From assembly GCF_963675165.1 (NCBI RefSeq), contig NC_087387.1, positions 4,614,990 to 4,678,989 on the forward strand: 64,000 nucleotides of DNA, given 5' to 3'. Position numbers and translations under genes: made by a program. Source of the DNA: Halichondria panicea (Eukaryota > Porifera > Demospongiae > Suberitida > Halichondriidae). The notes below the pieces were generated by a model. That model had not been told where the DNA came from. It searched no databases and saw nothing but the letters and a program-made list of their open reading frames with translations. This document shows positions 1-12,500 of this stretch, one piece after another. Numbering within the stretch: position 1 is the stretch's first letter; every line of letters begins with the position of its first letter.

Positions 1-3000
1 GGCAGTTACTCCTGACAAAGCAGGTGCTAAAACTGATGCTGTTTCTCCAGAGTTAAGTGCAAGTACTCCGCCTAAAAAATCTGTCGGTGTGAAACGAACT
101 ATGTCCTTTGCACTCCTTCCTGAAGTAAGAGTCAGTAAAAAGTTGAAGTTTGCACCAAAAACATTTACAGTCACTTCCTCTAGTAAAATTGACGGGAATA
201 AAAAGAAACGAAGGTGGTCTTCAGGCAGAATGAAGTTGAAAAATTCATGCCAATCATCTGAAGAGGACGAAGTATCAAAAACGAAAAAACTGATGTCACT
301 TTTGAAAAAAACAAATATCACCCTCAGTACAGATATTCCCGGCAAGTCAGCGAACAAACAGATGGAGTTAGCGCTTAAATCACCCCCTACAAATTCTGCA
401 AGTGGTGGTGGTTTTGTACGGTCAAGGTCCCAGAGTGGGTATTGCAATGTACAGGAGATCCTCAAGCAGGCCAAACTGAGTTTGTCTAGAGAGAGTATTC
501 AAAACCCTATGCTAATTGAAGAACCACTGCCACTGACGCACAACTCAAACAGTGTCTCGGAGAAGTCGTCTGCACCTTCTACTAATAGTAAAGAAAAATT
601 AGTCAGCAACTCGAGCAAGAGTGGCAGCAACCAAGTTACACCAAGTCCTGAGGAAACCCTTCTCTCTCCTATTATAGCGTTATTAAAAACTAATACAAAT
701 ATTTCATCTGAGACCCAAAAACACGTTCCAAATAATGCCAGTTCCACGAAGGGAACAAAGATACGTGTAAGAAATCCATTCCAGAAGTCCAAAAATGTGA
801 CCGCAACGACTAAATCTGACTGTAAAGATTCTGATGTTGATATAAAAACTATGATGTGTATTGACGAAGGAACAACTACCACTGTACTCTCAGAGAGCTG
901 CAACCAAGCAACTATCAACCACAGTAATCTCAATGAAAATCAATCTGCTGAAAATACATCTTCTCCTATGAGCGTACAGCATGTTGAAAATATGAACTTC
1001 TTGCTATCCAAACAACCTTTTCCCACCATCACTGATCCCCGTGACGATGAACTCGGATACCTCATGGACCAACTTCTCCCAGATCCTATGGATGATATAA
1101 CGACGATGGACTTGGGGGGAGGTGCTCCCGTAGAGAGCGGAGGGAATCATTTACCACCAACTCTGCTAACAACTGAAGTTGAAACAAATGGAATTACGCA
1201 ATTATTTAATGGGAAAACAGTGTCTGAAACTTTTGATGGAAACATGCTAGCGTTGCTTGAAGAAACTTCTTCATTTAAACTTCCTTCCTCTCAAGAACTT
1301 TCCAAATTGATGCAAAATGCAATGGAATTAGCCGATGATACTTCTCAAGTTGCCATGCCTACCAACGACAATGCAAGTAAAGCCTGTTCCGTTCGTTCTT
1401 CTACATCCCCACTTGACTCACCATGCCTTGGGATTGGAGATCAAAATTGTTTGCCTAACTCTCAAAAAATTGAAGCAGACCCTGACCCACTCGAAAAGGT
1501 AAAAATGCTCAAAACTGAGTTGTACATGTGTCATTACTTTTATCTTCGTTGCTATGCAGGTCACAACGTTGCTCCATGCTGAATTGAGTTCAAACGTTCA
1601 AGATCTCAATAGAAGCACTGAGCACAGTATTTGTGATAATGATGACGGCACTTCTCAGAATGAGTCCGCTGAAAACAAACTATATTCCCTGAAGTCAGGT
1701 GCAAGTACTCCATCTTCACCTGGTGGCATTGCCGGCCAAGAAGACATCGATGACGTTAGAATTCAAGAAACCGAACACACTACAATACAGAACAATGGTA
1801 TGCTAAAGTCAGATGATGAGGAGTCAATAACAGACAATTTGTGCAAAGCTGACTCAGCAAATTCTCCGGAGCTCTCTGGACATGATGATATTATGCCACA
1901 ATCCAATGCCGTCTGTTTCGATAGCTTGAAGCCCTCACAAGTCAACCCTACAAATACAAAATCTGAGGCAACCATTCCCGATCTTGAACCACCTTCTCTG
2001 GACACAATATTGAACACCAACTCTTCATTATCGAATATTCAGCCCTGCGCGAACTCAAATTCCAACAACCATGAAATGCAGTCACCTAAACAGCACTCCA
2101 CCGATCCTGTCATTATCTCTGATCAGTCTATAGACTCACAATCTGAGGGGTTCAGGGAAACGTTGCAGCCATCTGAAGACCAATCCCTTACTAATCCATT
2201 GATGGACACCATACCATCCGAAGACCAAGACTCACAAGCCACTACCAATCCATCGATGGACAAACCATCTGAAAACCAAGACTCATACCATCCATTGATG
2301 GACAAACCATCTGAAGACCAAGACTCACAATCTCCATCAATGGACACTATACCATCCGAAGACCAAGCCACTACCAATCCATCGATGGACAAACCATCTG
2401 AAGACCAAGACTCACACCATCCATTGATGGACAAACCATCTGAAAACCAAGACTCACAATCTCCATCAATGGACACTATACCATCCGAAGACCAAGCCAC
2501 TACCAATCCATCGATAGACAAACCATCTAAAGACCAAGACTCACACCATCCATCGATGGACAAACCATCTGAAGACCAAGACTCACAATCTCCATCAATG
2601 GACACTATACAATCCGAAGACCAAGCCACTACCAATCCATCGATGGACAAACCATCTGAAGACCAAGACTCACACCATCCATCGATTGACAAACCATCTG
2701 AAGACCAAGACTCACAATCTCCATCAATGGACACTATACCATCCGAAGACCAAGCCACTACCAATCCATCGATGGACACCATACCGTCTGAAGACCAAGA
2801 CTCACAAGCCACTACCAATCCATCGATGGACAAACCATCTGAAGACCAAGAATCACAATCCCTTACTAATCCATTGATGGACACCATACCATCCGAAGAC
2901 CAAGACTCACAAGCCACTACCAATCCATCGATGGACAAACCATCTGAAGACCAAGACTCACACAATCCATTGATGGACTTACCATCTGAAGACCAAGACT

Positions 3001-6000
3001 CACAAGTACCTACCAATCCATCGATGGACACCACACCATCCGAAGACCAAGACTCACAAGCCACTACCAATCCATCGATGGACAAACCATCTGAAGACCA
3101 AGACTCACACAATCCATTGATGGACAAACCATCTGAAGACCAAGACTCACAATCTCCATCAATGGACACTATACTATCTGAAGACCAACACTCAAACAAT
3201 CCATTGATGGACGTACCGTCTGAAGACCAAGACTCACAAGCCCCTACCAATCCATCGATGGACACCATACCATCTGAAGACCAAGACTCACAAGCTCCTA
3301 CCAATCCATCGATGGACACTATACCGTCTGAAGACCAAGGCTCACAAGCCCCTACCAATCCATCGATTAGCACCTTTTTAGTGGAGCAGTTTCTCGGTGA
3401 TGACCAGCAATCAGGCTCTTCCGTTCTTACCCGCTCTGCTCAGTTAAAAAGTGCGGATAGTTTCAGCAAACCTGCTCTAGGGTTTTCTCCGCTCGTGACT
3501 GACAATGAACTCGGTGTCTCACACTCTACCTCTGCTTCATTAAAGTCTAGCGTGAAACTCGAAAATGGACAAACAAACGAACCACCTGAAACCACAGATT
3601 TAATCAACGGCTCAGGTACAAAGACAAACACTGAGAAAACCATGGTTGATCATAAAGACGATCCTTTTCTGCTAGATTTTGAGGAAGGTTTTGATTCGTT
3701 GTCAAACTTAAATTTCCGCAAATTGTACCCGACTCGTTCCAAGTCTCGCCCGGCCTCCAATCATGCTCTCTCCTTAAGCAAGGTTCTGGGTAAGCGAGGG
3801 AGGTCAGTTCCTATGGAACTAAAGTCCCCCTTCAGTGAGACGAGCAGTGTGGGTGACAGTGTGTTCGAGGAGAAGAAGTGCGATGCACCTAAGAGAGGGA
3901 AGAGGAAGAAGTGAGTGTGCGTGGGTGTGGGTGGGTGCGTGCGTGCGTGGGTGTGTGTGTAGACTAATATAGCTGCTCAAGGATCAGTATGTGCAAGTAA
4001 GAGTTTTTAGTCAAGTTTTCTGGATTTTAATTGGTGGATTTGCAAAATAATGCTTTGTTCTCGAGTTATGCCTAGTTTGCTTACTTGGAATGCCATTGCA
4101 GCCTTTTCAGAAGAGTCTGCAGCAAAACTTGTCATAGAGTGTTGCTTAGTAGTTAGCTCTGCACTGTAGAACGCTGGTAGCTGCAAGAGTGATAAGAGAG
4201 CTGCAAGGCCCTACTGATGCAGCAGCCATTACTTTTGACATCATTTTTAGCAGCAATCACAATCGATATTTTCCCACTCTTTGACTTTCCGTGTGATTCT
4301 GCCGGCATGCAGCAAAATCAATTAATGTTCATCATGATAATCATGTTACAGTTTCAAAAACACTATGTGATTGTTATTACTTTGGTTCTCTCGTGCATGA
4401 AAATATCACAATGAGAGCAACTTAATGTAAGTATACTCCTCACAGTTTAACTGAGAGCAGACCCTCCAGGAAGGTCAAAGTGTCTACTCCTCACTCCTCC
4501 ACCACCAGTGCACCTGATCTGGAGCCCTCTACCGCCCCCGACACACCCACGGAGCCCTCTACCGCCCCCGACACACCCACAATGGTGAGGTCGTTTGTGT
4601 GGATACACTGATCATTAATTAGCAGTGGTTATGTTGATGTGGTTAAAGCAATTAAAAGAGTAACTTGAGTATATTATTAAGTAATATACCGTATAGCGGG
4701 TAATTTTTGTGGGATAAAATATTCTATTTTCGTGGGTAAGCTGACCTCCACGAAATTTTAACGTAGGCGTGGCTTACCGGAACGTATAAGTGCAGGCAAC
4801 GAGACTTAACGAAAATTTTACTCGAAAACCACCGTTTTCGAGTTGAACAAATTTTTTACTCCACGAAAATTACCCGCTATACGGTACTGTATGCTACCTT
4901 TTATTGGATTGTACAGTCATAATCATGAATAATTTTTATTGTATAAAGTTCTTATTATAATTCACATACCATGGCAAACACAGTCTCTCAATTTTGTACC
5001 CTTTACTTTTCACTTTCACAGATAAAAAAAACAGTTTTCTCTCTTTTATCTATGCCGCCTCTCAATTACCACCCCCTCACACACACACACGCGCACACAC
5101 ACAGGTGGGGGACATTGTATGGGCGAAAGCGTCCCAGCTTCCCGGATGGCCTGGCCGGATAATTTCTCACAAGAAGAGGCGAGGGATGGGAACACCACCA
5201 GAGAACATGGTGTGTATGTATGTACAATGTATGTTGAGTACTTTGTGTAAATAACATTTGCCTTGACTACCTTCACTAGGTAACCTTGCTACATTTGTAG
5301 CTAGCCTATTGTACGTATACATGTACACGTAGGTGGATAGTAATGTATCGATACGTTGTGATCTACAGGGTGTCATACAGGGGGGGGGAAGAGGGATACC
5401 TCTCCAATCCCCCCCCCCTTTTTTTGCATTCAGGTACTAGTTGTATGACTGAGTGTCCTACTATAACAGGGTATTGAAATAACAGTTGACCCTTTTTTTA
5501 GCAAAATGTTCTGGTTACTTTTCTTATTTCCCCCTCTACTTCAAAATCCTGTATGACACCCTGATCTACTTGTAATTGCATTGTTGACTGATAAAATAAG
5601 ATCGGTTCCTAAAAGATTAATGTTGCCCTTTTGTCGAGAGATTGCCCTTTTCCCAGGTTTGTCTTTGCTGTAACTATGCTTAGGCAAGGTGTACGTTTGT
5701 GTGCGAAGTGAAAAATTTCTTTCAATTGTCATTAATTTGATAAATTTTCAGCTAGTGATAAATGGTATTGCAGTAATCTAATTTGCTACATTCATGTATT
5801 TACACAAGAATATTAATAATTCTCAGTTTTCGCAAGTTTTTCAAATTGCTCGCCCTGTGTTTATTCCTATGCAGGTATGGGTAGAATGGTTCGGTAGTGG
5901 GTCCACCGTCAGTATGGTGGATGTGGCTAATGTGAGGCCTCTGGAAGAGGGTGTCAAAACCAGAGGGGCATTCAAGAACAAGAAAAAGAAAAAATTGGAA

Positions 6001-6042
6001 AAAGCAATAAGTCTGGCTCGAAAGGCTTTACAAGCCAAATAA
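1..6042 (+). CDS. PWWP-domain chromatin-type protein, 5' end outside window
   Basis: Partial gene; the reading frame is already open at base 2. Exons: 1-1498, 1560-3910, 4461-4584, 5105-5209, 5875-6042, all junctions in phase (the first intron is only 61 bp). About 1414 residues are in view. The first ~1270 residues are low-complexity, rich in S, T, D, E, N and K, with lysine/arginine clusters and a tandem-repeat block (2160-3370). The last three exons encode a PWWP domain: it opens with VGDIVWAKASQLPGWPGRII, continues with VWVEWFG, and ends in a Lys-rich helix (KKKKKLEKAISLARKALQ). PWWP domains bind methylated histone tails and DNA in the nucleus. The spacing and the trailing helix resemble the PWWP of MBD5/MBD6, but no MBD is visible, so that assignment is inference. 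The apparent stop at 3912-3914 lies inside intron 2, just after a GTGAGT donor. Confidence 0.85.
2160..3370 (+). repeat. Coding minisatellite in the PWWP gene
   Basis: About 1.2 kb of imperfect tandem repeats whose unit length is always a multiple of three, so the frame stays open. Units are variants of SEDQDSQ followed by ATTNP, HHP or SP, then SMDKP or SMDTIP, roughly 14-19 residues each and arranged in higher-order blocks. It encodes an acidic, Ser/Pro/Asp-rich disordered segment. Near-identical units suggest recent unequal exchange, so the copy number is probably variable between individuals and prone to assembly error. Confidence 0.92.
4524..4583 (+). repeat. 30-bp direct duplication in exon 3 of the PWWP gene
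   Basis: Two adjacent 30-bp units encode EPSTAPDTPT twice, just before the PWWP exon. It adds ten residues without changing frame. Confidence 0.8.
4689..4884. mobile_element. TA-flanked MITE (family 1, CCGTATAGCGGG ends) in intron 3 of PWWP gene
   Basis: Terminal inverted repeats CCGTATAGCGGGTAATTTT / complement, flanked by TA on both sides, with internal CCACGAAAAT-type motifs. Six related copies occur in the window (37927, 41860, 48181, 56095 and, more distant, 44861 and 57755). The TA target and lack of coding sequence fit a non-autonomous Tc1/mariner-like element. Confidence 0.8.
5366..5563. mobile_element. MITE with CAGGGTGTCATACAGG ends, intron 4 of PWWP gene
   Basis: 198-bp element with inverted ends CAGGGTGTCATACAGG. 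It is flanked by a 5-bp direct repeat ATCTA (5361-5365 and 5564-5568). A sister copy with its own 5-bp duplication lies at 54097-54263. No coding capacity. Confidence 0.85.
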
Positions 6043-6534
6043 ATTGAAGCTGCCTGATGTTCGTTTTTTTTCAGATGCAAACGTTGTCTGTTCCCTGTGT
6101 CTTTATTTATCCTTTGTAGCAGGTTATTTTATGTGGCTATGCAACATGTATACTTTATATTATAAGCTAATAGTGTACGTGGTTTGTGTGCAGCAATTAA
6201 TTGCTCATGATAAAGTTTACGGAGATGAACGGATGTGATAAGTCCGTAAATTAATTTCAATATGTACTATACTTCCGGCTTACAGAGCAGTACACACCAG
6301 AGGGTGTTGCAAATGGCGACAGGATCTAACGGCCAATAAAGAAGACAGTGACCTTCCAAGAAAGCTTCGTGTACGGCCATGGATGGAGTCTATGGCTTGT
6401 AAATAGTATCGTTGTGTTCAGTAATGACTACGCTATCTATTTATGTACCTTGAAGAGTGTATATTGCCTAGCAAAGGCTATTCCAAGGGGGTTTTTGGTG
6501 TTGTGTTAGTCTCTGTCGGTCCCACCTCTTCGCG
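6043..6534. other. Compact intergenic region: PWWP gene 3' UTR and EPC promoter
   Basis: Only 492 bp separate the two genes. It must hold the 3' UTR and polyadenylation site of the PWWP gene (an AATAAA lies at 6335-6340) and the start region of EPC. No TATA box is obvious close to the EPC start codon. Confidence 0.5.
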
Positions 6535-9500
6535 ATGAGCAAGCTATCTTTTCGAGCGAGGGCCCTGGATGCTACCAAGCCTCTACCTATCTACCATGCC
6601 GATGATCTACCGGATTTATCAGACTTCAGCACCATCAACCGGACGGTGCCTCAGATGCCCACCGGGATGGAGAAAGAAGAAGAGTCGGTGAGTGAATGTA
6701 CCTTTGAGCGTCCGCCATTTTTAAAATGGCGGACGAAACATTTGACACTAAACACATTTTTTTAAAGTCTATAGAGTCTCTAGTAGCCTAGAAAGCTTCA
6801 AGTAGGAAGGTATAATCGTGCTTGTGCTCTAGCTGCAGCTTTAGGCTTGTTTTGTCCATGAGGAGAGAGTAAATTTGCAAGAAGGTTCTATTCTTTCTGA
6901 TGTGGGAGGTGTGGTCATTTAACTTAATGTTATTCATACATGCAGCTTTGCAACAATGCTTTACTTTTGCATGAAACAGATCGCTTTATCGGTTTTTATG
7001 AAGGCATACATGCACGTAGTGTATTTATAGTAACTCAGACAAGTTCTTCATGCATATCTTTGTATCCTCCCCAGGAGCGCCACTTGCAGGATGTGATACA
7101 GGCTAAGCAAACTAACAGTGTGAAAAAGAAGCATGTATACATTCCCATCCCTGAGGCGACCATCCCTGTGAAGCACTATGATACGATCAACCAACAAATC
7201 AACAGGGCGCATCAGTATGTCAGAGTGCCAGGTAAGATACACTGTTTAATTTATTGCAGTAACAGTATCTATTCGTAGTGTTATGTTATTTGAATCAAAG
7301 TCCTATATTTCCAGCTTTACTTTGCACATACATGACTGTACTAGTATACATGTACACGTACACGTGATATGTAGTTGGTACCAAGCTGTACAAATGGTCT
7401 TTATCTCTCCCCTCGTGGTTGGTAGCACCCCTTGCCTGTAGCCACAGTTATTGCAAGTAATGGGTGGGGGTGACATTGGTGGTTGCAGAGATCTACTTGA
7501 ACATTCTCCTCTCTAAAGATGAATCACCTTTATATGCTATGATTTTCTCGATGTCATGGCTTAGTGAATATTGTCAAGGCAATTACTGGGTGGGCACATG
7601 TAGTAATTACATGTATATAATTGTACATGTATGCGGGTTTCCCTTCACCATGCATTGTGTGTGCAGCCTAACTAGATCAAGTAGAAATGTGTATACACTG
7701 TGTAATTGATCTAATTCAGACACACATACATGTAGTGTTGCTATAGCAGCGGTGTGGTGGAAAGACTGTTGTTTGCTTTTGGTGAGAGCTATCCCCACAA
7801 TTAGTTTTCGTATCAGTATGGTGTTTGTGTTCATGTGCTGCTCTGTGTATTCAACCCACCCACTCATCCACCCCCAGGGCTCGGACTGGAGGAGGTCCCG
7901 GACTATGACCTTGACTCAGAGGATGAGGAGTGGCTCAACGCTCAGAGCAACGAGAGAGTGAGTCACTGGAACTCTGTGTGTGTGTGTGTACACTATACAT
8001 GTATGTATAATAATAGCAGAGCTATGTGCGTGTGAGTGTGTGTGCGTGCCTTGTACATTATAGCGGGACTGTGTGTGTATAATGTACATAATTATAATTA
8101 TACAAATCCCTGTACATTTTACATGTATGTTTCATGTGCATGATTTTACATAATTATGTACTATTCATTGGACTGTGACTCTGTGAGTATAGGCACACTG
8201 CATAATTGATGTACATGTGAATGCATGTGCATTGTTTATGTGTAGTAAAGTAATGTCAGTTGTGTATTGTGGTATCTGCCTCCCCTAGAAGCTTGCTTAA
8301 ACTCTCTCTCTCTTTCTCTCTTTGTAGCCTCTCTCTCCCACCCACTTTGAGCGTATGATGGACCGTCTGGAGAAGGGCAGTGGGAACACGGTCCTCTCAG
8401 AGAGGGAGGCCCAGGGTCTGCTCAGGGACGATGAGAACCTCGTGTTAGCCGTGTATGACTACTGGCTAGCCAAGAGACTCAGACTGGTGGGTGAGGGGTC
8501 CGGTGGTAGCAGTGGTATAGAGATACATGTAGGCAGTTCAATTCTTGACAAGTGTACACTGTGTAGGTAGCATTTGAGGACTAGTAGGCAGTTCATGGGT
8601 ACACTGCATTGATATGCTACAATACATGTAGGTACATGTACTACAATTAGGTATAATTTAATTATGTGTATGCATTGTTGATAAGCTATGCACTATAATT
8701 ATTATTCACACACATGTACATGTACATATAGTATCTGTGTGTGCTTTATGACTTTGGCTAGTATTGCCTGAATTCCTCTTTCTAATGGCTTGATCTGTTT
8801 ATGATGTTTCGTGTACAGTGTACGTATATTGTCTGTCACAACCACTATTATTAGTCACTGCATGGTCATCATCTCTGTCTCTCTCCAGGGTCGTTCCCTG
8901 ATGCCAGTGGTGAAGCAGGAGGGTCGTGATGGAGGGTCAGGCTCCAACCCATACCTCGCTTTCAGGAAGAGAACAGAGAAGATGCAGACCAGGAAGGTTA
9001 GTGACTGCATGTGATACGTGTATACTAGTACAGTGAAACCTGCCAGTCTATTGTGGTCACCCTATAAGCAGGTCATCCTCATAATACAGCCAGGTTAATG
9101 GGCTCCAGAGTCTCTCCGAAGCATGCATTTGGACCTGTTAACGCCACCCTCTTTATTACAGCCACTGCTGGTCTGCCCAAGGGTGACCACATTCTTATTA
9201 TTATTTCAGTGTACATTTTTATTGATAAATACCTGTTGAATTTTGAGTTGCATTCTGAAGGTGATTGTTATTACAAGGCATATCTTTCCTTCTAGAATCG
9301 TAAGAATGATGAGACAGCCTACATGCAGATGTTGAAATTGAAGAGAGATCTTGAAAAGGCTGTGTAAGTCGATATACATTTTGTACCATATACAACTAAA
9401 GCACCTGTTGTAACTCGAGCTTTCATGGTCTGTACTGCTTTATCATTATCTGTGGTATGCATTACATGTGTACTACTAGCCTCCTTCACTAGCCTCCCCT

Positions 9501-12500
9501 GAAGAGAAGGCCTGCTACTGACTGCTTGCGCATGTGCAACATTATTGGATATTTGTTCCCGTAAAATGTCCTATAATACTGAATTTATCGCGAAAATATT
9601 CTGACAAAGTATTGAAAGTCATACACAGAGCTATTTAGCCAGCTAGCTAGCTAGAGACAAAGCTGTAGTTTTGTTGTACAGCTATGTACAGCTATTTTCT
9701 TTCTGATAGAGCCAGTAGCAGTAGTATAGTAGACTTTCACCAAAGTTAGTATTAGATGGGCGTGGCCTGTCCATTAGGCTATTGTCAGCTTTCACTCCCT
9801 TCAGACGATTGTCATCCACACTATTGCAGGCTGTGGGTCTTTTGTTAGCATAGCAGGCTACGGGTAGCTATCAGCTCTTTCTCAGAGATGGGCTAGAAAC
9901 CTTCAATCGAACTTTCTATCTACTTCCTTCAATCCACTTCCGTTCGTTGTGACGTCTTTGTTTTACTGAGCATACACGTTGTTATCCTGCGTTAGCCGGT
10001 ATCTGGCTAATGGTTAGCGCATGTGCAAGCAGTCGATACCAGGCCCTCTCTTCGAGGAAGAGCGGCCTGGAATCGAGGCTAGTGTACTACATGTGTACTT
10101 GTAATACACTGGTACTCTATTGTTAATGTTGTGTAGGTCACTGTTTGAGTGGGTGAGAGACAGGGAACAGAAGAAACAAGAGCTCGCCAAAATGCAAATG
10201 AACGCCTTCAAAAAAAGGTATGTCTCAAACTTGGTGAGCCTATGCTGTAAATCAAGTTCTGGGCATGCCCAATCGTACAATGTACATGTACTGTATCAAT
10301 TAATGTACATGTACTGTGTGTGCAATAGGGGGCTTCCCTACGTGTATGTTTGGGGAATTTCCCCTCGAACAGTATCCTGTATAAAAATTATGTACATTAT
10401 AATTATACATGTAATTGTATATACCCTAAACAACAACTCTGACTTCTTGTTTATCTTGTACCTCCATGTACTGTACAGGTATCAGCTTCAAGATTGGAGT
10501 GGTAACATCCTCTCATCATTGCAAGCCTCCACCAAGTCCGGTCTGGGTCGACGTAACTCTGACTGGGACAACAGAGCAAGGCTCAAGGTACGACATGTAC
10601 ACCTACTGTACTGATTGATTGATATGTGCCACTAAATGTGGGCTACCAGTAATGTAACTTGATTTTGGATTGGGCAAAAAAAGAATGAACGTTCAGTAGT
10701 GCCTTATTGATAGCTGGATCTGTTGCTGGCCCAAACCTAGCATTCGTACTGTATTTCACTGTGTACATGTACATGCTGCAACCCTGTGCTATGTGTTGAA
10801 CTGTGGTTATGATCCTGTGTCTACAGTTGGAGGCTAGTGGGGACTATGAAGTCCATCACATGGGAGCGTGAGTGACAGTTACACACATGTACATGTATCT
10901 ACTACAGTGCGTGTATTTACACTGTGGTGAAACCTGTCTATTGTGGTCACCCTCTAGAATACAGCCACCCCAAAGTCTCCCCATAGCATGTGTTTGGATG
11001 ATAAAAATAGCGCACAGTACATGTATGTTTCAACCTAAGCCACCTCTGTTAGTGTACGTACATTTACCTGCTGAGTCAGCACTGCCTGGATGTTGAAGTT
11101 CATAGTCTAAGTTCACTCAAACTTGCTGACAATTTTGTACTTGAGCCTGACCAGTTCTACAGTAAATGTACATTGCTTTGTTGTCATCAACACTGTCACC
11201 GTGACGTTTCTGTGTTTCTGTGCTTACAGTGGCAGGAAAAGGAAGAAGAGAAGAAGCAACTACTTTTATACTGAGGTAGGCAATGATCGCATAATTATGT
11301 TTACAATACCAGTACTATGGACGTAGCCCTCACTAACACCCACACCACCACCCTCACAGGTCCACTCAGAGGCACCCCTCACACCCTCCACTCCAGACAA
11401 GGTCCACCGAGACTCCACCCATGATCTCTCGTCAGACAGACTTGAAGACGAGGAGTACGAGGGACTGTTCTCGTTCAAGAGGAAACCGCACGTCAGATAT
11501 CATTCAGTGAGTGGAGATAGAAATATCCGATGCTTACAGTACTTTTATTGTGTGATGTGTTTTTTACTGAGCACTTGGCCATACATGTACATTGTAGATC
11601 GTAATCAAGATCGTACATTCTTATTGTACAATGTAGATGTACATGTAGGTATACGTATCGTTCCTGGGCAGACCAGCATGGTGCATGTAATTACATGTAT
11701 GAGGTGGCTTCGTGGAGACTAGGGTTGTCCATGTTTGTATGCTCTATGTAGTTTTTATTTGTGTACCTGTATTACTCCCCACACACACAGTCTCGCGATC
11801 CCCTCAGTGTATGGCCATGGACAAACGAGGATGCCCCTGACCATCCCTCCAGTAACGAGCCTGATGACAGCGACCTCATGATAATGGACTATGCCCCTTA
11901 CGCCATGTCCCACGCCGCCAGCAGGGAGAGAGCCAGGGGGGCAACTGGGCCTAGGAGAAGGTATCGATTCAGCAGAGCCAGTCTGAGCAGTGGAGGGGTT
12001 GGGCTGACTAGGCGGAGGCTGGGACGAGGAGGGCGGTGAGTACTGGTCTGATATGTATGTACAGTACATGTTTATTGCATTGTGAATGTATTGTTCCTTA
12101 GTAGTTGTTGGTTATGGTGAATCCTTTCTGAACTAAGACCAAGTTTTTGTTAATCCCTAAAGGGCGAATTTCTCCGAACTAAAACTGTAAGCTCTCTCGA
12201 CTCTCGTATACCTTGTAGTGTAAAAAATACACTTACATGTATCATCATGGAGCTGGTCTAAAACGTTAATGATATGTACTGTTCCCGCCATGTGTAGTGT
12301 ACTATGGGATCGTCTCACACGGACTGAGCTCCTCCCCTCTGCCACACCCCCTGCCACACCCACCAAGGGAGAAGCCTCTGAGAGTATGGACACAAGGTAC
12401 GTGTACATGTAGTGTACTACACTGTAGACATTACTGTAGCCTATGCTTAGCTCATCTTGTACTAATACATGTGCATGTGCATGTAGGTAGTCAGTGCAGT

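Noticed and set aside
2160-3370. CRISPR-like regular repeats
   Set aside because: Units are contiguous, vary in length, stay in frame and sit in a eukaryotic exon; there are no unique spacers.
2123-3373. 416-aa minus-strand ORF across the minisatellite
   Set aside because: It is the antisense shadow of a repeat whose unit is a multiple of three without stops in that frame; the plus frame joins the PWWP gene in phase.
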